Below, in pieces: positions 16,810 through 25,011 of a stretch of 64,000 nucleotides of DNA. Source of the DNA: Nannocystis sp. RBIL2 (lineage in GTDB: Bacteria > Myxococcota_A > Polyangia > Nannocystales > Nannocystaceae); the NCBI RefSeq assembly GCF_026626745.1, contig NZ_JAPNJW010000001.1:248001-312000 (forward strand). The letters are read 5' to 3'. Below the pieces are notes generated by a model that saw only the letters and a list, made by a program, of their open reading frames with translations, had not been told where the DNA came from and did not search any database. Position 1 is the first letter of the stretch; each line of letters starts with the position of its first letter. Position numbers and translations under genes: made by a program.

Positions 16810-17850
16810 ATGAGAGCCGTCGTCCTCCGCCGCCACGGCGACCCCAGCGTCCTCGAGCTCGCCGACCTGCCCGATCCCGAGCCCGGCCCCGGCCAGGCGC
16901 TGGTCGAGGTCCGCGCCTGCGCCCTCAACCGCCTCGACATCTGGGTCCGCGGCGGCCTGCCGGGCCTCAAGCTGCCGCTGCCGCACGTGCTCGGCTGCGA
17001 CATCGCCGGCGTCGTCACTGCCGTGGGCCCCGGCGTCGACGCCAGCAAGGTCGGCGCCGAGGTCGTCGTCAGCCCCGGCGTCTCGTGCGGCCAGTGCGAG
17101 GCGTGCCTGTCGGGCTGGGACAACCTGTGCCCGAAGTACGGCATCCTCGGCGAGCAGCTCCCGGGCGGCTACTGCGAGAAGATCGCAGTGCCGGCGCAGA
17201 ACCTGCTGCCCAAGCCCGACAACCTCGACTTCGTCAGCGCCGCCGCGGTGCCGCTGACCTTCCTCACCGCCTGGCAGATGCTGGTCGTGCGCGCGCAGGT
17301 CAAGCCTGGGCAGACGGTGCTGATCCACGCCGTCGGCAGCGGCGTCGGCGTCGCCGGCCTGCAGATCGCCCGCCTGTTCGGCGCCCGCGTGCTCGCCCTC
17401 GCCAGCAGCGACGCCAAGCTGGCGCGCGCGCGCGAGCTCGGGGCCGAGCTCACCTTCCGCAGCGACGACTCCGAGTGGGAGCGCCGCGTGCGGGCCGTCC
17501 CGTGGGTGCAAAAGCGCGGCGTCGACATCGTGTTCGAACACACCGGCGCCGCGACCTGGGAGGCCAGCCTGCGCCTGTGCAAGCGCGGCGGCGTCGTCGT
17601 CACCTGCGGCGCGACCTCGGGCCACGCCGCCACCACCGACCTGCGCCAGGTGTTCTTCCGCCAGCTGCAGGTCCTCGGCAGCACCATGGGCAGCAAGTCG
17701 CTGCTGTTCCCGCTCCTCGCCCACGTCGGCCGCGGCGAGCTGAAGCCGATCCTCGACCGCACCTTCCCGCTGGCCGAAGCCGAGGCCGCCCACCGCTACC
17801 TCGACCGCCGCGAGCAGTTCGGCAAGGTCGTCCTCACCCTCGACCGATGA
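16810..17850 (+). CDS. Zinc-type MDR alcohol dehydrogenase/quinone reductase-like
   Basis: The 346-residue protein is a medium-chain dehydrogenase/reductase. It has the GroES-like N-terminal half and a Rossmann half with HAVGSGVGVAGLQIAR for NADP(H). Four cysteines at 93, 96, 99 and 107 (SCGQCEACLSGWDNLC) match the structural-zinc lobe. The usual catalytic-zinc Cys near residue 38-40 is replaced (ACALNRLDIW, Asn40), so a zinc-independent quinone-oxidoreductase-like chemistry is likely. The substrate is unknown. The stop TGA at 17848-17850 overlaps an ATG at 17847, which begins the first 59-bp repeat unit. Confidence 0.88.
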   Translation: MRAVVLRRHGDPSVLELADLPDPEPGPGQALVEVRACALNRLDIWVRGGLPGLKLPLPHVLGCDIAGVVTAVGPGVDASKVGAEVVVSPGVSCGQCEACLSGWDNLCPKYGILGEQLPGGYCEKIAVPAQNLLPKPDNLDFVSAAAVPLTFLTAWQMLVVRAQVKPGQTVLIHAVGSGVGVAGLQIARLFGARVLALASSDAKLARARELGAELTFRSDDSEWERRVRAVPWVQKRGVDIVFEHTGAATWEASLRLCKRGGVVVTCGATSGHAATTDLRQVFFRQLQVLGSTMGSKSLLFPLLAHVGRGELKPILDRTFPLAEAEAAHRYLDRREQFGKVVLTLDR

Positions 17851-18023
17851 CCCGCACCGATCCATCTCCTGTCCTTTCGGCCAGCCGCCGCGACGACTTC
17901 GCCCGATGACCCGCACCAATCCCTCTCCTGTCCTCTCGGTCAACCGCCGCGACCACCTCGCCCGATGACCCGCACCCATCTATCTCCTGTCCTTTCGGCC
18001 AGCCGCCGCGACCACCTCGCCCG
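17847..18023 (+). repeat. Three 59-bp tandem copies of the next gene's 5' end (coupled mini-ORFs)
   Basis: ATG codons recur at exactly 59-bp spacing: 17847, 17906, 17965 and then 18024, the real methyltransferase start. Each unit starts ATGACCCGCACC and contains tctcctgtcctttcggccag and cgccgcgac, close to the first 48 bases of the methyltransferase gene. Read from its own ATG, each of the three copies gives a 20-codon ORF (MTRTxxSPVLSxxRRDxxAR) whose TGA overlaps the next ATG as ATGA. The first ATG overlaps the dehydrogenase stop in the same way. The natural reading is that an ancestral ATGA-coupled gene pair had the junction tandemly amplified. Confidence 0.9.
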
Positions 18024-18764
18024 ATGACCCGCACCGATCCCTCTCCCGTCCTCTCGGGCAGCCGCTTCGACTACCCGCTGCGCCGCGTCCGCGAGCTGTG
18101 CGGCGGCGTCGTCGTCGAGCTCGACGTGGTCTCCAGCCTCGACGCCGCCATCGACGCCCTGTGCGACGAGGTCGGCCGCAGCCTCGACGACGCCGAGGCG
18201 CTGCGCCTGGTCCCGTACTTCGGCACCCTGTGGTCGGCCGGCCGCGCGCTGGCGTCCCACCTCGGCGAGAGGCCCGCCCTCGTCCGCGGCCGCCGCGTCA
18301 TCGAGGTCGGCTGCGGCGTCGGCCTGCCCGCCCTGGTCGCCGCCCGCCTCGGCGCCCACGTCCTCGCCTGCGACGCCCACCCCGACGTGCTCGCCCTGCT
18401 GCGCCGCAACGCCGCCCTCAACGACGCCGTCATCGCCTACCATCACGGCGACGTCGCCGACCCCGAGGCCCTGGTCGCCTCGCTCGGCACCGCCGACGTC
18501 GTGCTCGCCAGCGACGTCGCCTACGAGGCGGGCCTGGCGGAACAGGTCGCGCCGGCGCTGGCCCGCCTGTGCCGCCCGGGCGGCCGGATCATCCTCGCCG
18601 ACCCGGGACGCCCCCTGTTCCAGACGACCGTCAACGCCCTCGAGGGGCTCGGCTACCGCAGCGAGGTGGAGATCCGTCGCGCACGCCGCGGAGACGACAG
18701 CGCCACCACCGGCGCCGCCGGCACCGACAGCGAACAGGAAGTCTTCGTCGTCACTTTCGAGTGA
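18024..18764 (+). CDS. Class I SAM-dependent methyltransferase (Methyltransf_16-like)
   Basis: The 246-residue protein has SAM motif I RRVIEVGCGVGLPALVAARL near residue 90, a second acidic strand end CDAHPDVL, and ADVVLASDVAYEAGLAEQVA, where the DVxYE pattern recalls protein-lysine methyltransferases of the METTL20/21 type. The upstream YFGTLWSAGRALASHL fits the W-x-(A/S) entry helix of that group. The target is unknown; a protein lysine is an inference. The ATG at 18024 is the last of four equally spaced ATGs and the only one leading into the full domain. It belongs to the same operon as the dehydrogenase. Confidence 0.85.
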   Translation: MTRTDPSPVLSGSRFDYPLRRVRELCGGVVVELDVVSSLDAAIDALCDEVGRSLDDAEALRLVPYFGTLWSAGRALASHLGERPALVRGRRVIEVGCGVGLPALVAARLGAHVLACDAHPDVLALLRRNAALNDAVIAYHHGDVADPEALVASLGTADVVLASDVAYEAGLAEQVAPALARLCRPGGRIILADPGRPLFQTTVNALEGLGYRSEVEIRRARRGDDSATTGAAGTDSEQEVFVVTFE

Positions 18765-18914
18765 CGGGCGGCCGAGCCCGATCGCCGATCCGCCCGCGAA
18801 ACCGCCAGCGCCGCGGCCGCCGGGACCTGCCCTTCCAGACATGTGACGCAGATCCGGCGGCCACACCGCTCGCGCGCCTCGTGTTGCCGGTCATACTTGC
18901 CTTGGAGGGGAAGC

Positions 18915-19991
18915 ATGAACCTGCTCGACCGAGCCGCGCGGATCGCCGCTGCCGCGCGCATCGCCGAGGACCCGGATCGGGCCCGGGCGCGCGTGCTGGC
19001 CGAGCTGATGTGCGGCGGCGACGAGGCGGGCGACAACAAGAACCTGGCCCGTCAGCTGAGCGCCCTGCTCGAGCTGTCCCGCGATCGCGAGCGACCGGAC
19101 GTCGACCTCGCAACCGGCCTGAGGCGGATCACCGAGACCGCGATCGACATCCTCAAGATCCATCGCGCAGGAGTGTGGTTCTTCACCCCCGACGCCTCCG
19201 CCCTCGAGTGCGCGGACTTGTACGACGTGGCGACAGCCGCGCACACGTCGGGCTCCGTGCTCTACCGCTGCGACTTCCCGATCTATTTTGCCACCCTGGC
19301 GACCACCCGCGTGCTGGACGCCTCCGACGCGCAGACCGACCCGCGCACCCGCGAGTTCTCGGCCATCTATTTTCGCCGCCACGGTGTGTCCGCCACCCTC
19401 GACGCCCCGATCCGCTCGCGCGGCGGGCTGTCCGGCGTGCTCTGCTGCGAGTACATCGGCGACCCGCGCGTGTGGACCGACGACGAGCTGGCCTTCGTCG
19501 CCTCGCTCGCCGACGCCGTCACGCTCGTGCTCGAGACCGATCGGCGTCGCACCGCCGAGCGCGACCTGTTGCACAAGATGTCGGTCATCCACGCGCAACG
19601 GCAAGAGATCGCGCGCCTCACCTCGCCGGTGCTGGAGATCTGGGACGGCGTCCTCGCGGTGCCGCTGATCGGTCACCTCGACGGCGACCGCCAGGCGGCC
19701 ACGATCGGCGGCCTGGCCGAGGCCATCTCCCGCCAACAGGCCGCGTGGGTGGTGCTCGACCTACAAGCCCTCGAGGCGATCGACGCCGTCAACGCCGAGT
19801 CCGTCGCCCAGATCGCCCACGCGGTCCGCCGCCTCGGAGCCGCCTGCGTGCTGTCGGGCGTCAACACGGATGCCGTCACCCAACTGGTCGCCCTGTGCCC
19901 CGAGCTGGCCCGCCTGCCCGCGACCACCAGCCTCAAGTGCGGGCTGCAGCACTGCCTGCAGAGCTCCTGTCCCGAAGGCCAGCTCGCCTGA
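18915..19991 (+). CDS. GAF-STAS protein, RsbR-like stressosome component
   Basis: The 358-residue protein has a strong ribosome site (GGAGGGG) 5 bases before its ATG. A GAF domain spans about 50-210 (DILKIHRAGVWFF, YFRRHGVSATLDAPIR, GVLCCEYIG), then a short coiled linker and a STAS domain (about 235-345) opening LTSPVLEIWDGVLAVPLIGH, the RsbR signature. In known stressosomes RsbR co-assembles with RsbS and the kinase RsbT to control sigma-factor release. None of these partners lies nearby, so it is an orphan here. The last residues (SSCPEGQLA) fall on a palindrome-like tcctgtcccgaaggccag. Confidence 0.85.
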   Translation: MNLLDRAARIAAAARIAEDPDRARARVLAELMCGGDEAGDNKNLARQLSALLELSRDRERPDVDLATGLRRITETAIDILKIHRAGVWFFTPDASALECADLYDVATAAHTSGSVLYRCDFPIYFATLATTRVLDASDAQTDPRTREFSAIYFRRHGVSATLDAPIRSRGGLSGVLCCEYIGDPRVWTDDELAFVASLADAVTLVLETDRRRTAERDLLHKMSVIHAQRQEIARLTSPVLEIWDGVLAVPLIGHLDGDRQAATIGGLAEAISRQQAAWVVLDLQALEAIDAVNAESVAQIAHAVRRLGAACVLSGVNTDAVTQLVALCPELARLPATTSLKCGLQHCLQSSCPEGQLA

Positions 19992-20087
19992 GGGGCCTGT
20001 CCGCGGCGAGCCCACGCGGTCGCGGGTACACGCGGCCTCGCGGGCGTGTCGAGGCGAAGCCTTGCTCCGCGCCACCGAAAGCATGAA

Positions 20088-20533
20088 GGGCGAGGCACGC
20101 GGTCTCGCGCCTCGCCCCGCGACGACGAGCGCACGCGGTCTCATGTGCTCGCCTGCAGGTCGGGCGAGGCACGCGGTCGCGCGCCTCGCCCCGCGACGAC
20201 GAGCGCACGCGGTCTCGTGTGCTCGCCTGCTTCTTCAGGTCGGGCGAGGCACGCGGTCTCGTGCCTCGCTCCGCGGTCTCGTGTGCTCGCCTGCAGGTCG
20301 GGCGAGGCACGCGGTCTCGTGCCTCGCTCCGCGAACGGCCAGCGCACGCGGTCTCGTGTGCTCGCCTGCTTCATCAGCTCGGGCGAGGCACGCGGTCTCG
20401 TGCCTCGCTCCGAGACGGCCAGCACACGCGTGCTCGCCTGCTTCTTCAGGTCGGGCGAGGCACGCGGTCTCGTGCCTCGCTCCGCGACGGCCAGCACACG
20501 CGGTCTCGTGTGCTCGCCTGCTTCGTCCTCGAC
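20088..20533. repeat. Six-unit array of paired hairpins
   Basis: Units of 58 to 81 bp begin with ggcgaggcacgcggtctcg at about 20088, 20163, 20243, 20301, 20382 and 20454. Each unit holds two stem-loops: CGAGGCACG...CGTGCCTCG and GCACACG...CGTGTGC, both with cggtct in the loop, then gctcgcctgc and an optional ttcttcaggtc. The 619-base gap 19992-20609 holds only this array plus one gggcatgtcccgagggacat palindrome at 20547. Open frames across it are low-complexity and not credible genes. Confidence 0.85.
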
Positions 20534-20609
20534 CTCTGCGAACGGGCATGTCCCGAGGGACATCCGCGAGCGGACCGCCGACTCGGGCGACCCGGCTCGT
20601 CGTCGCGCG

Positions 20610-20930
20610 CTAGCGGGCCCGGGTCTTCTTCGCCTTGGCCGCGCCGGCGGTGGTCTTGCGGGCGGTCGTCGGCGAAGTCTTGGCGGCGCGGCTGCGACGG
20701 GTCTCCCAACCCTTCTTCGCCGCCTCGCTGCGCGACTTCGACGTGGGCGCCGCGGCCTGCTTGCCGGTGCGCCCGGCCGTCTTGCTCGTCGTCCGGCCGG
20801 CGGTCGCCTTGCCCTTCACCGCGGGGCTCTTCGCCCTCGTCTTCGCACCGGTCTTGGTCGGCGTCGTCTTGCGTACTTTCGCGCCGGCCCGCGCCGGCCC
20901 ACTCTGCTTCGTCCGAGTGCTACGTGCCAT
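20610..20930 (-). CDS. Histone H1-like basic nucleoid protein
   Basis: The 106-residue protein is almost wholly Lys, Arg, Ala, Thr, Ser and Pro, with KTTPTKTGAKTRAKSPAVKG-type repeats resembling bacterial H1/Hc1-like tails. It carries one structured-looking patch, SRSEAAKKGWETRRSRA, a motif common in small basic bacterial proteins. DNA binding is inferred from charge. The start at 20930 is chosen over an upstream in-frame ATG because AAGGAGT lies 6 bases before it. It is monocistronic between a repeat array and a long non-coding stretch. Confidence 0.8.
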   Translation of the reverse strand: MARSTRTKQSGPARAGAKVRKTTPTKTGAKTRAKSPAVKGKATAGRTTSKTAGRTGKQAAAPTSKSRSEAAKKGWETRRSRAAKTSPTTARKTTAGAAKAKKTRAR

Positions 20931-20936
20931 GCTCTC

Positions 20937-20943
20937 ACTCCTT
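20937..20943 (-). promoter_or_regulatory. Ribosome binding site of the H1-like gene
   Basis: On the minus strand AAGGAGT lies 6 bases before the ATG at 20930. It is one of the best Shine-Dalgarno sequences in the window and fixes the start at MARSTRTK rather than an earlier in-frame ATG. Confidence 0.8.
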
Positions 20944-21991
20944 CTGTGGCGCAAGTCTGGAACACGTTGGCCGGCCTGCAACCACTTCATCGATCACAGG
21001 CTGCACGTGAACACCTGCCGCGTGGCGCAGGTCCCAAAGGCCACCTCGGCGAAAATGCTGAATTCGCGGCGCAGCATGCCATTCTGCGCCCTTTCTCGTT
21101 GCATCGAACGCCGGCGATCGCGGCTCTCTCGAGGCCACGACCTCGCGGCTCTCTCGCGTGCAGTGCTCGTGCGCTGCTCCCGGCCCGCCGCCCGAGGGCC
21201 TGCATCGGTGCGACGCCGCGCGATCGGGGCCCTCGTCGATGCATCGGCATCGTCGACGCATCGACCCTCACCGTGTGCGACCCGTGGGGGAACCGTCCTG
21301 CATCGGGCCTCGGAAGCACGACCCCGCAGTCGGCCGGGCGGCGGCGAAGCCCTCGCCCCCCGATCGACGCCCCGTGCTCACGCGCCCCGCCCGTGAAGCA
21401 AGGTCGCAAGTCAGCGCCCGACCCGCTCCCACCGCATCCGCGAAGCAGGAAGAACAGCGGACCCGAGCGTCCACTCCCGAGCCGCGCCGATGACGGCAAG
21501 AAATGGCCCGAGCGCCCCTCTCCCGGACGCCCCCGCGTGAACGAGGAACGTGCCGCGCCCGCGAAGAAGAGAAGCAGCGGGCCGAGCGACCGATGCACTC
21601 CTTCAAACGGCCCGCTCCCCACGAACGCGAAGGAATCAGAGCAACGAGCCCAAGCGACCGGACCCACCGGCCACGCGATCGCGTCGCACCAGGGAAGAAG
21701 GAAGGCTATTTGCCCGAGCGATCCGCCCACTCACGCGCCGGTCCAGGCAGGAGACCGGCCTCATCCTCGGCACGGCCCGGCCCGCACGAGGGGTCCGCGA
21801 AAAAAGGAGAACAGCCGGCCCGAACGGCCGGTCCTCTGCGCGAGAGCAGAGACTATCGAGCCCCGGCGACCCAACCGACCCCGCTCACGCGCCGCGTCAG
21901 CAAAGGAAGAACGAGACCACCGAAGCCGGCCCAGCTCGAGCTCGACGCAGCAACGACAGAGCCCGGCCCGCGCGAGCGGGCCCGCAGGCGC
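20944..21991. other. Long non-coding stretch with degenerate repeats
   Basis: About 1.05 kb separates the H1-like gene start from the OmpA-like gene end. From about 21438 to 21930 a loose motif, gcgaagaaggagaacagcgg followed by gcccgagcg, recurs roughly seven times (near 21441, 21488, 21560, 21628, 21693, 21799, 21899), each copy diverged. The 21100-21370 part has tgcatcgg/gacgcatcg strings. Open frames are Arg/Pro/Ser-rich in all phases and none has protein-like character. It could be a decayed gene or an untranslated regulatory RNA; I cannot tell. Confidence 0.5.
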
Positions 21992-23419
21992 TCACGCAGC
22001 GTGCCCGCGACGGCGGCGCAGCGTCAGCAACCCTGCCAGCAGCAGGATGGTCGCGCCCGGCGTCGGCTCCGTGCTCACGTTGCAGCCCTTCTTGCTCGCT
22101 CCCGGCTCGCCACCGACCTCGGGCGGGCCTTCGGCCGAGCCCAGGTACGGCTCGCCGCTCGAGCTGCTGCTGCCGGACGTGCCCGAGGCGTCGTCGCCGG
22201 ACGACGAGTCGCTCGAGCTGCTGCCCCCGCCGCTACCCGCGCTGGGCGAAGACCCGCCGTCGGGCTTCCCGTGGCGCTTGTTGTCCTCGTACTCCTTCCA
22301 CTTCTCGGGGTACGGCGGCAGCTCGGCCGGGCGCGGGCGCGCGTTGGCGACCTTCTTCCACGCCCCCGGTGACGGGAACCACGGACCGGTCGGCGGCTGA
22401 AAGCTGATGACATAGACCGCCCGGCGGTTCTTCTCCTCGTCGAACGAGTCGGGCGTCTGGACCTTGAGGCCCTTCTCGCCCATGCCGGTGTAGTAGATCT
22501 CGGCCCACACGCCCTTCTCGTAGAAGCGCTCCGCGATCGCGCGCGCGCGCCCTTCCGAGAGCTTTTGATTGTCACCGGGCTTGCCGACGGTGTCGGTGTA
22601 ACCGGAGATGAACAGCTTGGGCACGTAGCCGGCGCCCTCGAGCGCGTTGCCTACCGCCTTCTTGGCGTTCTCGACCGCCGCCAGCTTGTGCATCGCCACC
22701 GCCGCGGCCTCGTCGATCTTCGGCGCCTGCTCGCCGCGGATCAGCGCCTTGCCGCTGTCGAACACGACCTCGGTGTGCGGGATCTCGATCGCCATCGGCG
22801 CCAGGATGTGCTCGCCGAACTGGCCCTGCGCGCCCTCGAAGCGGACCTTGACCAGGAACACGTCGTCGGTCGTGTCCCACTTGAGCTCGATGCGCTCGTT
22901 GGCCTTCCAGCCGCCGGTGCCCGAGTCGTTGTGGATCACGTCGCCGTCGGTGTTGAAGACCTTGAACTCGTAGCCGCTGACCTCGAAGCTGGTCGTGTAC
23001 GCGACCTTGTGGTCGTAGAGGATGTCGGACGCGGTGGCCATCGCAGTGACCTTGCCGGCCGTACCGCCGCCGCCGCCGCCGCCGCCACCACCCGCCGGCT
23101 TGCCGGCCCCCCGCGCGACCTCGAAGTTGGCGTTGGCCTCGCCGGCGGACGACACGATCGCCATCTCGTAGGCCGAGTTGTCGCCGTTCTGCGTCCAGAC
23201 GATCTTGAACTCTTTGCCGGCCTTGAGCGCCGGGATCTTCTTGCGGATCGTCTGGCGGTCGCCGGTGATCGTCACCTCCATCGCCTGCAGGTCCTCGTTG
23301 GCCCGCAGGAGCACGTGGGCCTGGCCCTTCTCGTCGGTGACGCGCGAGAACTCGTAGTTGAAGGGACCGTCGAGGAGGAGAGCGATCAGGGCGCCGGCGA
23401 GGGTCGAGAACATGGGCAT
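21992..23419 (-). CDS. OmpA-domain protein with MYXO-CTERM-like sorting tail
   Basis: The 475-residue protein has a short hydrophobic N-terminus, a beta-rich region, a Gly run (about 107-118) and an OmpA-like domain (about 225-345) with LFISGYTDTVGKPGDNQKLS and RARAIAERFYEKGV, which in the family binds peptidoglycan. The C-terminal 90 residues are Ser/Gly-rich and end GCNVSTEPTPGATILLLAGL, then LTLRRRRGHAA: an invariant Cys, a hydrophobic helix and an Arg cluster, the MYXO-CTERM layout associated with surface sorting in myxobacteria. Having both an OmpA domain and this tail is notable. The start may be the ATG at 23419 or 23413. Confidence 0.85.
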   Translation of the reverse strand: MPMFSTLAGALIALLLDGPFNYEFSRVTDEKGQAHVLLRANEDLQAMEVTITGDRQTIRKKIPALKAGKEFKIVWTQNGDNSAYEMAIVSSAGEANANFEVARGAGKPAGGGGGGGGGGTAGKVTAMATASDILYDHKVAYTTSFEVSGYEFKVFNTDGDVIHNDSGTGGWKANERIELKWDTTDDVFLVKVRFEGAQGQFGEHILAPMAIEIPHTEVVFDSGKALIRGEQAPKIDEAAAVAMHKLAAVENAKKAVGNALEGAGYVPKLFISGYTDTVGKPGDNQKLSEGRARAIAERFYEKGVWAEIYYTGMGEKGLKVQTPDSFDEEKNRRAVYVISFQPPTGPWFPSPGAWKKVANARPRPAELPPYPEKWKEYEDNKRHGKPDGGSSPSAGSGGGSSSSDSSSGDDASGTSGSSSSSGEPYLGSAEGPPEVGGEPGASKKGCNVSTEPTPGATILLLAGLLTLRRRRGHAA

Positions 23420-23462
23420 GGCAGCGAGTCCGGGCGGACGTTATCACGCCCGCCCGCCGCTT

Positions 23463-23840
23463 TCAGCCCGGCAGCGGCGCGCCCACGTGACGAGCCCGCA
23501 CGACCGTGTGGATCCCGCCGCGGACCAGGAAGTCGCCTTCGACCTCGAGCAGCTCGGGGTCCAGGACCGCGACCAGATCGTCGAGGATCTGGTTGGTGAC
23601 CGCCTCGTGAAAAGCCCCCGTGTCCCGGAACGACCACAGGTACAGCTTCAGGCTCTTGAGCTCGACGCAGCGCGCCCGCGGGCGGTAGCGGATCCGGATC
23701 GTGGCGAAGTCCGGCTGGCCCGTCATCGGGCACAGACAGGTGAATTCGGGGCAATCGAAGCGGACCTCGTAGTCGCGCCCGGGGCGCGGATTGGCGAACG
23801 TGGCGAGCTCTCGGGAGGGCACCGTGGACACGGCGCGCAC
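23463..23840 (-). CDS. queF: NADPH-dependent preQ0 reductase QueF (type I)
   Basis: The 125-residue enzyme reduces the nitrile of 7-cyano-7-deazaguanine to the amine preQ1 in queuosine synthesis. It has the unimodular (type I) length. The active site is in [16 protein letters not shown]: the Cys of LCP forms the thioimide and the Asp of PDF acts as acid. The QueF family motif [14 protein letters not shown] follows, and [14 protein letters not shown] matches the T-fold helix. The start is GTG at 23840. No other queuosine genes are adjacent. It is divergent from the next lipoprotein. Confidence 0.95.
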   Translation of the reverse strand: MRAVSTVPSRELATFANPRPGRDYEVRFDCPEFTCLCPMTGQPDFATIRIRYRPRARCVELKSLKLYLWSFRDTGAFHEAVTNQILDDLVAVLDPELLEVEGDFLVRGGIHTVVRARHVGAPLPG

Positions 23841-23923
23841 GCTGCCATGGTCCGCCGGCCGCGGGCCAGATCTCGGGCCGTGAGCTTGAACCGCGCCGCC
23901 GCGGCCGGCATCATCCGGGCCTC

Positions 23924-24619
23924 ATGGGTGAGCATCCGCCCGGCGCCCGCCTCGCCCGCCTCGCCACGCTCGCGCTGGCGGCCTCGTTCGCGTGCGAACC
24001 CGCGCCAAAGCCCGATTGCGCGGCCCCCTGCGGCCCTGGGAGCACCTGCGTCGAGGGTCAGTGCGTCGCCGACGCGCCGGTCGCTCCCCCCGTCGCCGAC
24101 GACGGCAAGAAGAAGAAAAAGCGGCGCAAGAAGAAGCGTGTGCGCCGGACCACGCCGGGCTCGGCCGCGGGAGGTGGACCGGGCCCCGAACCGACGCCTG
24201 CCCCCGAGGACGAGATCGAAGAGGCCGAGCCCGCTGGCGAGAAGCTGCCCCCGTTCGTCCCCGTCGACGATCGCAAGATCCCCCAGTTCTCCAACGACAA
24301 GGTCCAGACCATCGATCTCGAGGCCGGCAGCGAGCGACCGAACGAGCGGGTCCTCGATCAGCACTTCGCCAAGATCACGCCGAAGATCACCGACTGCGTG
24401 ATCACTGCGAGTCGCTACGGCGACGTCGGCAGCGGCCGCCTGGCGGTCCAGCTGCGCCTTTTGCCCTCCGGCAAGGTCGAGAGCGTGTCGGTCAAGGCCC
24501 CCGCGAGCCTGAACGTGTGGGGCATCGTCCCCTGCGCGCGCAAGGCGGTCTACGACCACCGCTTCCCCAGCTACGACGGCCCGAGCGTCGGCGTCGACTT
24601 CGCGGTCGACGTCGACTGA
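23924..24619 (+). CDS. Lipoprotein with AgmX/PglI-type C-terminal domain
   Basis: The 231-residue protein has a lipobox signal (LALAASFAC), a Cys-rich mini-motif (PDCAAPCGPGSTCVEGQC), a Lys/Arg run, a Pro/Glu linker and a C-terminal domain (about 135-231) with VLDQHFAKITPKITDCV, GRLAVQLRLLPSGKVESVSV and CARKAVYDHRFP. This is the TonB-like AgmX/PglI pattern common in myxobacteria, where such domains occur in gliding and envelope proteins. The role is unknown. The gene is monocistronic; a 76-bp repeat array starts 8 bases after its stop. Confidence 0.75.
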   Translation: MGEHPPGARLARLATLALAASFACEPAPKPDCAAPCGPGSTCVEGQCVADAPVAPPVADDGKKKKKRRKKKRVRRTTPGSAAGGGPGPEPTPAPEDEIEEAEPAGEKLPPFVPVDDRKIPQFSNDKVQTIDLEAGSERPNERVLDQHFAKITPKITDCVITASRYGDVGSGRLAVQLRLLPSGKVESVSVKAPASLNVWGIVPCARKAVYDHRFPSYDGPSVGVDFAVDVD

Positions 24620-24626
24620 GCACCGA

Positions 24627-24960
24627 CCTGTCCTTTCCGCCAGCTCGGCGATGACTCGGCCAGCGAACCGCCTCGGCGCCGTCGAGAGCGCCGACGCATC
24701 GACCTGTCCTTTCCGCCAGCTCGGCGGTGACTCGGCCAGCGTCATCCTCGACGCACGCAAGAGCGCTGGCACATCGATCTGTCCTTTCCGCCAGCTCGCG
24801 GGTGACTCGGCCAGCCGCCATCCGCCACGCACGCGAGAGCGCCGGCGCGTTGACCTGACCTTTCGGTCAGTCCTTGTACGACCCTATCTTTTCGGACAGT
24901 TAGAAGGGCCGACCGCCAGGTCGCAGGTTCGCGTCGCCGGCGCGTCACCTGTCCTTCGAG
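24627..24960. repeat. Array of about four 76-bp repeats with the palindrome core
   Basis: Copies of cctgtcctttccgccagctc followed by ggcggtgactcggccagc begin at 24627, 24703, 24778 and, diverged, 24854, so the period is 75-76 bp. Partial copies (ctatcttttcggacag near 24889, cacctgtccttcgagccagg near 24948) extend the field. The core is the same as in the 59-bp array at 17847. The 392-base gap to the next gene contains nothing else recognisable. Confidence 0.85.
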
Positions 24961-25011
24961 CCAGGATGAGACGGCCCCGCGGACGCTCGCGCCGGCCGTT
25001 CGGCCGTCCCG

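Noticed and set aside
20088-20533. Possible CRISPR array or coding repeat protein
   Set aside because: Units run head to tail without unique spacers and vary in length by non-multiples of three, so neither CRISPR nor a repeat protein fits.
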